From: an uncultured Opitutales bacterium
GTDB taxonomy: Bacteria; Verrucomicrobiota; Verrucomicrobiia; Opitutales; Seribacteraceae
NCBI GenBank assembly: GCA_943789375.1
Contig: CALSTX010000025.1
Span: forward strand, 1-39,384
Direction of reading: 5' to 3'
DNA length: 39,384 nucleotides
Shown here in pieces: positions 8,670 to 16,073 of this stretch; position 1 is the stretch's first letter; every line of letters begins with the position of its first letter. Below the pieces are notes generated by a model. It searched no databases. It had not been told where the DNA came from and was given only the letters and a program-made list of their open reading frames with translations. Both the position numbers and the translations under genes were made by a program.

Positions 8670-9446
8670 ATGAAAGTGATCAAAAGCTTTTGTTCGGTGG
8701 TAGACTGGCAAACCTTCACAGTAACGGCTCTTTCCCTCGTAGCGACGTACCTTTGCAACAAGTTTGAATTCTCGGCGGATCTGCCTTCCGGTCTGATCGG
8801 CATAGCGATTATCTTCCCTATCGTATTCTCCATTAACGCCGCCTACCGGCGCAGAGAAGAGGTGCTTAAAAACTTCGCCTCTCTCAAGGCTCATGGCGTA
8901 GCTTTGTGCTTTGCTCATGCCGATTGGGACGGCAAGGACCCCGAAGGGAAGAAGAGATCGCAGAAGTTGCTTCTCAATCTATTTGGCGAACTGAGATCTT
9001 ACTTCGTGAATGCGGACGCGAATGAATTCGAAGGAAAGAAGAAAGTTTTCGCAGTTTTCAGGGATTTTTCCCAATCACACGAGAAATTGCGTTCGTCAGG
9101 TGTTGCGGCTACTGAAATTTCCCGGGCCAATCAATACCTTCGTTCCATCATAATAGAGTTTGAAAAAATGAGAAACGTTAAGCTTTACCAAACGCCTAAA
9201 TCCCTCCGTGCGTACAGTCAGATTTTTCTGAATTTATTTCCAGTCATCTATGCACCGTATTTTGCTTACATCTGCATGAACTCCCATATGTTCTCCGGTT
9301 ATGCAGTGGCAGTGATTTACAGCCTGGTTCTCGTCACCCTCGATAACATTCAGGAAGACCTCGAAGACCCATACGATGGTATTGGTGAAGACGACGTTCA
9401 GCTTGATGTATCGGGGGAGTATCAAGCACTTTTGGGTGACATGTGA
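8670..9446 (+). CDS. Bestrophin-like membrane protein
   Basis: About 258 residues. Two hydrophobic hairpins can be seen: residues about 12-55 (FTVTALSLVATYL and LIGIAIIFPIVFSI) and about 187-230 (IFLNLFPVIYAPYFAYICM and YAVAVIYSLVLVTL). The C-terminus has LEDPYDGIGEDDVQLD, which resembles the conserved E-D-P-F-D-D-L region of bestrophin/RFP-TM chloride-channel proteins. Bestrophins are pentameric anion channels; the function here is inferred from this resemblance. Start: the GGGGGG run at 8658-8663 abuts ATG 8664 but is well spaced for ATG 8670, which I prefer. It is the first gene of a G+C-rich block and lies 42 bases before the LRR-like gene on the same strand. Confidence 0.6.
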   Translation: MKVIKSFCSVVDWQTFTVTALSLVATYLCNKFEFSADLPSGLIGIAIIFPIVFSINAAYRRREEVLKNFASLKAHGVALCFAHADWDGKDPEGKKRSQKLLLNLFGELRSYFVNADANEFEGKKKVFAVFRDFSQSHEKLRSSGVAATEISRANQYLRSIIIEFEKMRNVKLYQTPKSLRAYSQIFLNLFPVIYAPYFAYICMNSHMFSGYAVAVIYSLVLVTLDNIQEDLEDPYDGIGEDDVQLDVSGEYQALLGDM

Positions 9447-9488
9447 TCATCACTGCCTCTGTCTCCCTGAACTTACCCCGAACAATCG

Positions 9489-10481
9489 ATGCCTGATATG
9501 CCGAAAATCGGGAAAGACTGCATCGACCTTGTCGTAGCAGAGGCTCATATCCAGGACCCCGCAGGAGTTGACCTATCAACCTACCAGGCTATTGAGCCTC
9601 GTGGTGCCCGGCACCTCGCCTCTCACTTGGAAGGCTCGCTTCTGCTTCTTGGAATCCACTCGATTTGCAAGGAAAGCGCCCGTGAACTTAGCAGCTTTCA
9701 GGGACGCATATCCATGCCCGAACTCAAGCAATTCGATGCGGAAACCGCCGAAGTGATTGCTTCCTTTCCCGGTGTCACCATCTGCAACACCATCGGAGGC
9801 GGGAAAAGAATCGGGGAACTTCTCGGTCCTCTCGAATCCGCGAAGGCCAACGAAGTCGTCGACATTGCCCGCGAAATCAGCGGAGTGATCCATACCGGTT
9901 GCTATTTGAGCCTCACCCAGGCAGCCTGCAGGATAATCACTACCATAACAAACCCGGCCTTCTTCGGCCAGGTTCAGTCCATCGATACCGAATGTGCCAG
10001 TATTCTCGCGGGCAAGAAGAACATGACTTTTCCACACCTTCCCGATCTTTCACTCGGTACTGCGGAGGCGCTTCTCGGAGCAAACTGCGAGACCTTGAAC
10101 CTGCCCGCCCTCAGAGAGGTCACTCCCGACTTGATCGAGGCTATGGTCAGAGGATCGGTTCAGTTTCTCAACTTAAGCGGAATCACTAAACTGACTGAGG
10201 AAATGGCGCGGGCTTTCGCCGCCCGCTCGAAGCATATGTTTTTCACATTGAACGGCATCAGGAAGCTGGAGGCCGACTCCGCCAAAATCCTCATGGGCTT
10301 CGATAAGCCCTTCTTTGCGGGGGAAACCTTCTCTCTGATTGGGCTTGAGGAGATCGGATCCGAGCTTGGGGAACTTCTCACTCGGTATCGGGGCATGTAC
10401 CTAAACTTGAACGCGGAAACACAGATGGATGACAAGATTAGGGAAGCTCTCGAGGCCAAGACCAACATCAAGCTCTCCTGA
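9489..10481 (+). CDS. Leucine-rich-repeat-like solenoid protein
   Basis: A 330-residue protein built from degenerate repeats of about 23-25 residues. Each has the pattern 'L-x-L-x-x-L-x-x-L-x-x-x-x-A-x-x-L/I' (for example FLNLSGITKLTEEMARAFAA and FTLNGIRKLEADSAKILMG). Such LRR-like arrays are frequent in PVC genomes and presumably bind other proteins. There is no signal peptide or membrane segment, so it is probably cytoplasmic. It starts at ATG 9489 (a second ATG is at 9498) without a clear Shine-Dalgarno site. It ends 8 bases before the end of the convergent minus-strand gene. A broken paralogue lies at 7951-8236. The gene is richer in G+C than most of the window. Confidence 0.7.
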   Translation: MPDMPKIGKDCIDLVVAEAHIQDPAGVDLSTYQAIEPRGARHLASHLEGSLLLLGIHSICKESARELSSFQGRISMPELKQFDAETAEVIASFPGVTICNTIGGGKRIGELLGPLESAKANEVVDIAREISGVIHTGCYLSLTQAACRIITTITNPAFFGQVQSIDTECASILAGKKNMTFPHLPDLSLGTAEALLGANCETLNLPALREVTPDLIEAMVRGSVQFLNLSGITKLTEEMARAFAARSKHMFFTLNGIRKLEADSAKILMGFDKPFFAGETFSLIGLEEIGSELGELLTRYRGMYLNLNAETQMDDKIREALEAKTNIKLS

Positions 10482-10489
10482 GGGAGGCC

Positions 10490-11833
10490 TTACTCTCCGA
10501 ACTCGAGCCTGACTCGGGCAATCCGTTTGACGTCCTCCTGCGCGAGGTTGAACTTCCTGAGAATCACGGGGGCATCGTTCAGGTAGGACTTTACATCCTG
10601 AAACCATGGCGAGATGGTGGCGCAGTGGTAGCTGGCTTGGCCAACGGGCGAAGAGCCGTAACTGGAACTCTGCGCGGCGTGAATCAAACCATGTTGAAAA
10701 TACGATTTCTTGATGACGCCCTTTTCCTCCAGATAATGCTGCTTGAGGGGAGTCTTGTCCTTGATCAGAACCTGATCCTCATCGGTCAGTAGGGAAAAAG
10801 ATAACTCGGGGATCCTCCTTGCGGGGGCCTCCATAAAGAACTTCGCGTAAGCCCGCCCATCCAATTGATAAACCGTGAAGCGTTGAAAGTTCCCCGTTTT
10901 GTCACGCCCCACGTTGAGAGCGACGAAGAGGGAGTCGGGAGGAGGGTGCTTGGCACTCAAATCCATACTCCAAAGAGGCTGGTTCGTCTGCCCATAGTAG
11001 AGCTTGTCCTGTCTGGTTGACAACCTTTTGCTCATGAAGCCTAGCCAGTTCATTCCCTTGGTCGGCATGCTTGCGGTCTTCGTGGGGTGAGCCGACAAGG
11101 GCGGGTTCAAGCTATTGGTGGACATCGGGGAAACCGAAGCGCCCTCCGCTATCTTTGCCTGGCATATCTTGTCCAAGAGGGCAACCAGGCGAGGGACCAC
11201 CTGCCCGTAATAGGCTTCTAGATCATAGCGCACCTCGATGAAGAAACTCAATTCGCTCGTGCCCTTGTCGTAGTCAGGCCGTTGAGAGGGCTGGGCGGCA
11301 TTGCCCCTCAGCAGCTTGCCCGACGGGTCGACCGAAACATGCTCGGCCACAAGGAGCCTGCTGGGAAGCATTTCCTCGTTCACGAACTTGCTCAGCAAGG
11401 CCCGCCCATCCTGCGCGTTGGCGATCTTGCTGACCGCTTGAGTCCACAAGTCATCGCCGCGTATTTCGCTCACCGTTATTTTTTTCTGTCTCAAGCGTTC
11501 GATCAACTTTGAACGAACCACCTCGGCCTCGATCGTGACGGTGAACAAGCCCAGGTCTTCATCCTTCTCGGGGCCACTGAGAACCTTCTTGGACCGGACG
11601 AAGCCATCGCTGTAAGTTAGGACCTCGTCTTTGATGAGTTCTCCATTCTTGGCAATGGTCTCGGCATCCACAAACTCTCCTATCGCTTTGCGTACAGCTT
11701 TTTGAATCGCACTCCTCTCTGCATCGTCAGGCGTATTTCCATAACCGCTAACGGTGACAGTAAGGATATCCGCACATAAAGCATCTGAAATATAAAAAGA
11801 AAGAGAGAGTAAAAAAAAATAGAGGAATTTCAT
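10490..11833 (-). CDS. Exported FlgT-N-like protein, paralogue 1
   Basis: A 447-residue protein with a signal peptide (1-20, ending at ALCA). Residues about 22-115 hold a domain resembling the N-terminal domain of flagellar protein FlgT, including ERSAIQKAVRKAIGEFVDAE, KNGELIKDEVLTYSDGFV and then FTVTIEAEVVRSKL. The remainder is not recognised; residues about 115-200 and the C-terminal about 150 carry the similarity to its neighbour. It is the last gene of a three-gene minus-strand cluster, 9 bases after the stop of the upstream paralogue, so the two are probably co-transcribed. The first 100 bases are A+T-rich like that neighbour, while the rest is much richer in G+C, which suggests recombination or divergent origin. 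No flagellar genes are present, so the role is probably a different envelope structure. Confidence 0.65.
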   Translation of the reverse strand: MKFLYFFLLSLSFYISDALCADILTVTVSGYGNTPDDAERSAIQKAVRKAIGEFVDAETIAKNGELIKDEVLTYSDGFVRSKKVLSGPEKDEDLGLFTVTIEAEVVRSKLIERLRQKKITVSEIRGDDLWTQAVSKIANAQDGRALLSKFVNEEMLPSRLLVAEHVSVDPSGKLLRGNAAQPSQRPDYDKGTSELSFFIEVRYDLEAYYGQVVPRLVALLDKICQAKIAEGASVSPMSTNSLNPPLSAHPTKTASMPTKGMNWLGFMSKRLSTRQDKLYYGQTNQPLWSMDLSAKHPPPDSLFVALNVGRDKTGNFQRFTVYQLDGRAYAKFFMEAPARRIPELSFSLLTDEDQVLIKDKTPLKQHYLEEKGVIKKSYFQHGLIHAAQSSSYGSSPVGQASYHCATISPWFQDVKSYLNDAPVILRKFNLAQEDVKRIARVRLEFGE

Positions 11834-11842
11834 TAAGTTGTC

Positions 11843-13324
11843 TTAGTTGGGGTTTCGGGATATTGGCTGCATTCTAACCTCTGAAAGGTTTTGCAACTGC
11901 TCTTTGGTAAATTCTTCTTTAATTTCCATGATCAAAGAATTGCTCGTTAAGATTTGTTGATGGGTGCTTCCATATGGGTCACTTCTATCTCCAGAATCAC
12001 CCCTTTCTACAAGAAATTCGGGGCTTATGGTTATGCAAAATGGATCATCATTGTCATTTTGATTTTGATTATCTCTATATACTTTAGCAATGCCCATTAG
12101 AAATCTTTTACCATCGGGAATCCATGCGGAAGGTATCAGGCAAGATTCAACATTTTGATTTTGATTATTAGCAATAAGAAAAGAAGGTCCTTTCGGACCG
12201 AAAGAAGTATTAAAGACGGATATTTTTCTTTGGCTCATGACCTCTTGATTCCGATCGAAAATAGAGAATTTAAAATCTGGAAAAACGATTGAAGGAGCCT
12301 CGAATAGAGCTTTTGAATAGGTCTCGTAGTCTAATTCGTATATGTCAAAGTCACACTCGCTTCTATCTGCATTACCTCTTCGTTCGATCGCCAACAATAT
12401 CGACTTTTGTCGAACGTCCAGTCGCCAGGGCGAATCTTTTGAAACTCCACTACTAGAAAGGTCGATCTCAAAATAGTCTTCACTCCCAAGGTACACCCGA
12501 CTATCACTTAAATAGCTAAGTATAGCAGTTCCCGGATGACCCTCTCGCATAAGGGGCAGATTCGTAATGTATGTATAATACTCGGTATTCCCCATACCAT
12601 ATCGCTTTGGCCCCATATATCTTTTAACGGAACCTCCTATCTGTCCTTTCGAAACTTGTTTGATAACCCTGTCTAACCGCGGCAAGGCGTGCTTGTAATA
12701 AGCTTCCAAATCAACGGATATTTCCCAATACATCGTGAGCTCGACTCGTTCATCATCAAGGACTTTTACAGTGTTTGGGTTATTGATTGCCTCTTTTCCA
12801 CGAATCAACTTTCCATCCGCGTTAAGAGCAACAGTTTCACATTTGATCAACTTGGCTGGATCCAAATCTTCGTTGAGAACTTTCGCCAGTAATTGCTGCC
12901 CCCCCTGTGCCTTTTCCATCTTACTCAGTGCCTGTGCAAACAGGCTGTTTCCGTCTATCTCCACCACCTTGATATTTACCTCCCTGAGGCGCCTGACTAC
13001 TTTTGAACGAATCACTTCAGCCTGAATGGTAAGAGTGAAAAGTCCGAGATCCGCATCCTTGTCGGGACCGCTAATATCAAGGGTCTTACTAATAAACCCA
13101 TCGCTGTAAGTGATGACCTCGTCCTTTATGAGTTCTCCATTTTTAGCAATGGTCTCAGCATCGACCACTTCCCCAAGTGCTTTTCGGACTGCTTTTTGAA
13201 TGGCACTCTTGCGAACCCCTTCCACTGTGGAACCCAATCCCGTAACCGTCACGGTTATCAGTTCCTCAGCATAGGCACCTAAACTTGCAAGGAAGATGAA
13301 CGAAAGTGAGTAGAATATTTTCAT
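11843..13324 (-). CDS. Exported FlgT-N-like protein, paralogue 2
   Basis: A 493-residue protein with a signal peptide (1-19, ending near AYA). Residues about 22-115 repeat the FlgT-N-like domain of the next gene, with KSAIQKAVRKALGEVVDAET and GELIKDEVITYSDGF. DNA similarity in this part is high, so this is a tandem duplication. The two then diverge: this copy has an extra Asn/Gln-rich stretch (QNQN repeats near 394 and 428-434) and lower G+C. Both contain a segment ending in a 'D-L-E-A-Y-Y-x-x-x-x-P-R-L' motif (about 214-226), probably the start of a second shared domain. It lies 49 bases downstream of the 176-residue exported protein gene. Confidence 0.65.
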   Translation of the reverse strand: MKIFYSLSFIFLASLGAYAEELITVTVTGLGSTVEGVRKSAIQKAVRKALGEVVDAETIAKNGELIKDEVITYSDGFISKTLDISGPDKDADLGLFTLTIQAEVIRSKVVRRLREVNIKVVEIDGNSLFAQALSKMEKAQGGQQLLAKVLNEDLDPAKLIKCETVALNADGKLIRGKEAINNPNTVKVLDDERVELTMYWEISVDLEAYYKHALPRLDRVIKQVSKGQIGGSVKRYMGPKRYGMGNTEYYTYITNLPLMREGHPGTAILSYLSDSRVYLGSEDYFEIDLSSSGVSKDSPWRLDVRQKSILLAIERRGNADRSECDFDIYELDYETYSKALFEAPSIVFPDFKFSIFDRNQEVMSQRKISVFNTSFGPKGPSFLIANNQNQNVESCLIPSAWIPDGKRFLMGIAKVYRDNQNQNDNDDPFCITISPEFLVERGDSGDRSDPYGSTHQQILTSNSLIMEIKEEFTKEQLQNLSEVRMQPISRNPN

Positions 13325-13373
13325 TTTTGAATCAATGTATCTGGTTGTTGTGGTAGCTTGGTTTGATTAAGTC

Positions 13374-13904
13374 TTACTTGATCGGGTATGCGATAGCTAA
13401 CCCCATCTGGTCACCTGCTGCGGTTATCCACCAGCCCAATTCTTTTTGATCAGGCGAATGAATGATTTGCTGGGATTCACTTTTGGTGAAAGAAAGGAAG
13501 GTTTCTTTTACTCTTTTGATGGTCTCTTCATTCCCTTCCGCATCTACTTCCACAATCTCTTCGTAATGACTGGTAAAACTTTCTTTTGAGGACATTTTTT
13601 CCCCTATTAATCTGGCAACTTTTTCCTTTGCCTTGATCCGTGCATATTTCATTGAAGCAAGTAATTTTTGGGGTGTAGGTTTTGAATCCATGTAACAGAT
13701 TCCAACACTAACGAGGTATTTCTTTTCTTTGACTTCAATCACATCAATGAGACCAGACATAATTTCCGAACGGGCAAGAAGAGCTGTTTCGAAAAACTTA
13801 TCATTAATCTTTAACTTTTGGAACAATTCTTTATCAGCCATTAAATCAATATTAGAAAACAGACCGATTGCAAAAAAGAGGAAAAAAAAGTAAAAAAAAT
13901 TCAT
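13374..13904 (-). CDS. Exported LPP20-like small protein
   Basis: A 176-residue protein with a very hydrophobic N-terminus (NFFYFFFLFFAIGLFSNI) acting as signal peptide or anchor. The body contains KKYLVSVGICYMDSK and KYARIKAKEKVARLIGEKMS. An exported protein with the pattern 'V-S-V-G ... A-r-x-K-A-x-e-x-v-A-x-x-i' is typical of the LPP20/FlgP-like group. It leads the cluster that continues with the two FlgT-N-like paralogues. A TATACT hexamer at 13921-13916 (minus strand) lies about 11 bases before the ATG, suggesting a short or absent 5' leader, but no good -35 box is seen. Confidence 0.55.
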   Translation of the reverse strand: MNFFYFFFLFFAIGLFSNIDLMADKELFQKLKINDKFFETALLARSEIMSGLIDVIEVKEKKYLVSVGICYMDSKPTPQKLLASMKYARIKAKEKVARLIGEKMSSKESFTSHYEEIVEVDAEGNEETIKRVKETFLSFTKSESQQIIHSPDQKELGWWITAAGDQMGLAIAYPIK

Positions 13905-14392
13905 GATTAGCCTTAGTATAATGGCAATGAGATGAATTAATAAACAATGAAATTTAAGGAAAGTGTATTACTTCTGTATATGATGAATCATACTTTTTAA
14001 TCGAATCGGAAATATAAATAAAGAACAAAAATGAGTAAATTATGGGCTTAAGAGATTGGATAAATAAATAAAAATGCAGAATATCAAAAACTGAGATCGT
14101 TTAAAGTTTCTATCTTAAGTAAAATGAAAAGAACCCATTGATACTTTTTCTCTATCGTATTTACGGAAAATGCGGACAGAAGAAGTACAGGAAGTTGAAC
14201 TTCGACTAACCTTACAAACTAAAAGCCGAAGAATTGAAATTATTTCACCCTCAAGAACGCTCTCTTCACCACTTCGCTGAAACTGCCCCATCTTTCGACA
14301 ATTCGGGTTAGCATTTCACGATATGCCTCAGGAATCTCAGTCAATATCTCGATCGAATGATTTAATTAATTAAAAAGGTGGAAATTATTTAG
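13905..14392. other. Intergenic region with tail-repeat debris
   Basis: A 488-base A+T-rich gap. The only recognisable content is tail repeat copy C (14243-14347) and the possible short promoter of the leftward cluster near 13916-13921. I see no RNA gene. Confidence 0.5.
14243..14347 (-). repeat. Dispersed tail repeat, copy C
   Basis: The longest copy. The minus strand reads ILTEIPEAYREMLTRIVERW, then GSFSEVVKRAFLRVK and a TAA stop, about 35 codons in all. It shares RIVERWGS with copy A. The frame is closed upstream by a stop near 14350, so it is a 3' remnant of a lost gene. Confidence 0.55.
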
Positions 14393-15069
14393 GAGATCGC
14401 TCGAGTTCTGGATTCAATTATTGGGATTTTTAAATGGACCGCGGCCATCTTAAGTCTTTTCTTTGTGCCTCCTTCTATTCTGGGTTTAATAGATACTGTG
14501 AATATGTCCTTCGGAAGTCTTAATTCACTTATTCCTCTTTTGATTGGTGGACTATCTTATTTACTGGTTTCGCGTATTGTTGTGGGCAGGAAAAAACAGG
14601 GGTGGTTCAGTGCACTAGAACATGAACTGACCCACGCTTTTTTTGCTTTGCTCACTTTTCATACGATCAGCGGGATACAAACAACCGCAACCGGAGGGGG
14701 TGTAATTCATATCCTGGGTGGCAGTAACTGGCTGATTCTAATTTCACCATATTTTTCCCTACTAGCAGCTTTCTACTAATGCTTCTGTTGATAATAGTTG
14801 GAGCACATAATCAGATTACCTTAGGTTTTTTACTTGGCTTTTCAATATTCTATCATTTTGTTTCCACCAAGCATGAATTACACCGTCAGCAAACCGATCT
14901 TATTAAGGCAGGTTTTTTGTTTACCCTCCTTTTTCTTCCATGTGCAAATCTTTTCTGTTATGGAACTCTTTTTGCTTTTTCAGTAGGTAAAATTGACGGG
15001 GTAATTAATTATTTAAGCTTGGTTTATTTTACAATTACTTTTTTTTCTAAGAGCTCTTCCAATCCTTGA
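14393..15069 (+). pseudogene. M50-like membrane metallopeptidase, split by a frameshift
   Basis: Two consecutive frames together give a membrane protein of about 220 residues. The first (open from 14393; GTG 14465 is the first usual start) contains ALEHELTHAFFALLTFHTIS, an HExxH zinc site in a hydrophobic segment, and the string GGGVIHILGG, as in M50-family peptidases. It stops at TAA 14777-14779. The second frame starts at ATG 14779 (TAATG overlap) and continues with two more membrane segments and STKHELHRQQTDLIKAGFLF. The frames are offset by one base, and the expected N-terminus has no ATG even though AGGAG is at 14391-14395. Loss of both start and frame favours a pseudogene; two coupled subunits cannot be excluded. 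Confidence 0.68.
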
Positions 15070-15303
15070 CTGGCGTTGATTTTAGAATATTCCATCGACA
15101 ATCTTTCGATCTATTCAAAGATGGATGAGGACTCTCCCTTTGCTAGATTATGAAAAATAGACCAAAACCGACTTCAAGAAAATGTAACTTAAATTAAAGT
15201 ATATGAGTAATGTGATAAGGTTTAAAAATTCGATTAACAAACCCACTTTCTATCAAATTTAAAGTTCAGATTAAATAGGAGGAGCACTATTTATTGAATC
15301 CTC

Positions 15304-15651
15304 TTAATATTCGGTAAGAAAAATTTCGATTGGTAATTTGTAGGATCTTATTGTGTTCAATAGGCGGTTGATCTTTTTTTGATCCCGTTCTTTGTGTATT
15401 ATAAGCAATATACCTGCTCTCTTCTTGGTCTGACGTGCATAATTCAGAGATTGTCCGATTGCTTCCGCCCACTTGGAGGCAAAGTCCACTTCTATAGCAT
15501 GGGTACGGGTTATTATATCACACCTGCTTCCATCCTGCATAAGTACTTCGACATGCCCGCCATGATTTCTTGCAAAGAGATCCTGATAGTATCTTTCTTT
15601 TTTCTTAGCATGAAGAAAAAAGGGTATGATCATCAGAACCAAGATTCTCAT
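15304..15651 (-). CDS. Small exported PD-(D/E)XK-like protein
   Basis: A protein of 115 residues from ATG 15651. It has a short signal-like N-terminus (RILVLMIIPFFLHA). It then carries RCDIITRTHAIEVDFASKW and a GQSLNYA motif. The Asp, the E-x-D, the Lys and the Q-x-x-x-Y order matches a minimal PD-(D/E)XK nuclease-like core with a RecB-type QxxxY motif; related small exported proteins are known only as hypothetical. The start ATG overlaps the TAA of the upstream gene by one base (TAATG), so translation is probably coupled. It is the last gene of the Srf-type unit. A TTG start at 15657 is possible but less likely. Confidence 0.6.
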   Translation of the reverse strand: MRILVLMIIPFFLHAKKKERYYQDLFARNHGGHVEVLMQDGSRCDIITRTHAIEVDFASKWAEAIGQSLNYARQTKKRAGILLIIHKERDQKKINRLLNTIRSYKLPIEIFLTEY

Positions 15652-16061
15652 TAGCAATTCGTTTTAATATGGAAGGCAATTCGACAGTCGTTTAGATTAT
15701 CCGCTCGCTTCAATATATTGTAAGCAAGTTTTAGGTCCGAATAACCTTCTTTTTTTTGTAATCGATTAAATCGATCGACCCTTGAATGTGCTTCCAATAG
15801 CAGGTTTTTGATGGGATTATTGAGGCACTTTCTGATCGAATTATGAAGCAGTTTTTCAACTTCCGGTATTTGTTTTCTCATTCTTATAGCCAAATCACTT
15901 AAATCATGGCCCTGTCTACCGAAAAGTCCAAATCTCCAAGTAAGAACATTAACCTCGTCTTTCTCAAGTTTTTCAGGGCATGAGACAATGGCATTTTCAA
16001 AGTTTTTTCTAGCCTGGAATTGATCCACAGAACATTTGCTTTTTGGAAATGTATTTTTCAT
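15651..16061 (-). CDS. Stand-alone sigma-70 region-4-like protein
   Basis: A 136-residue protein. Residues about 32-86 read EKDEVNVLTWRFGLFG, then HDLSDLAIRMRKQIPEVEKL and SIRKCLNN. This aligns by eye with region 4 of primary-type sigma factors (E-R-E-x-x-V-L-x-x-R-F-G-L-x-G, T-L-E-E-I-G, R-V-R-Q-I-E-x-x-A-L-R-K-L-R). Region 2 is absent and the helix-turn-helix recognition helix is divergent. It could be a DNA-binding or RNA-polymerase-binding regulator, or a sigma-derived adaptor. It follows the Ig-repeat gene by 12 bases and overlaps the next gene by one base, so it belongs to the same transcript. Confidence 0.5.
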   Translation of the reverse strand: MKNTFPKSKCSVDQFQARKNFENAIVSCPEKLEKDEVNVLTWRFGLFGRQGHDLSDLAIRMRKQIPEVEKLLHNSIRKCLNNPIKNLLLEAHSRVDRFNRLQKKEGYSDLKLAYNILKRADNLNDCRIAFHIKTNC

Positions 16062-16073
16062 AGGATTTTCTAA

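Noticed and set aside
8491..8673. 60-codon plus-strand frame before the bestrophin-like gene
   Set aside because: No Shine-Dalgarno site, no recognisable features, and it overlaps the ribosome site and start of the real gene.
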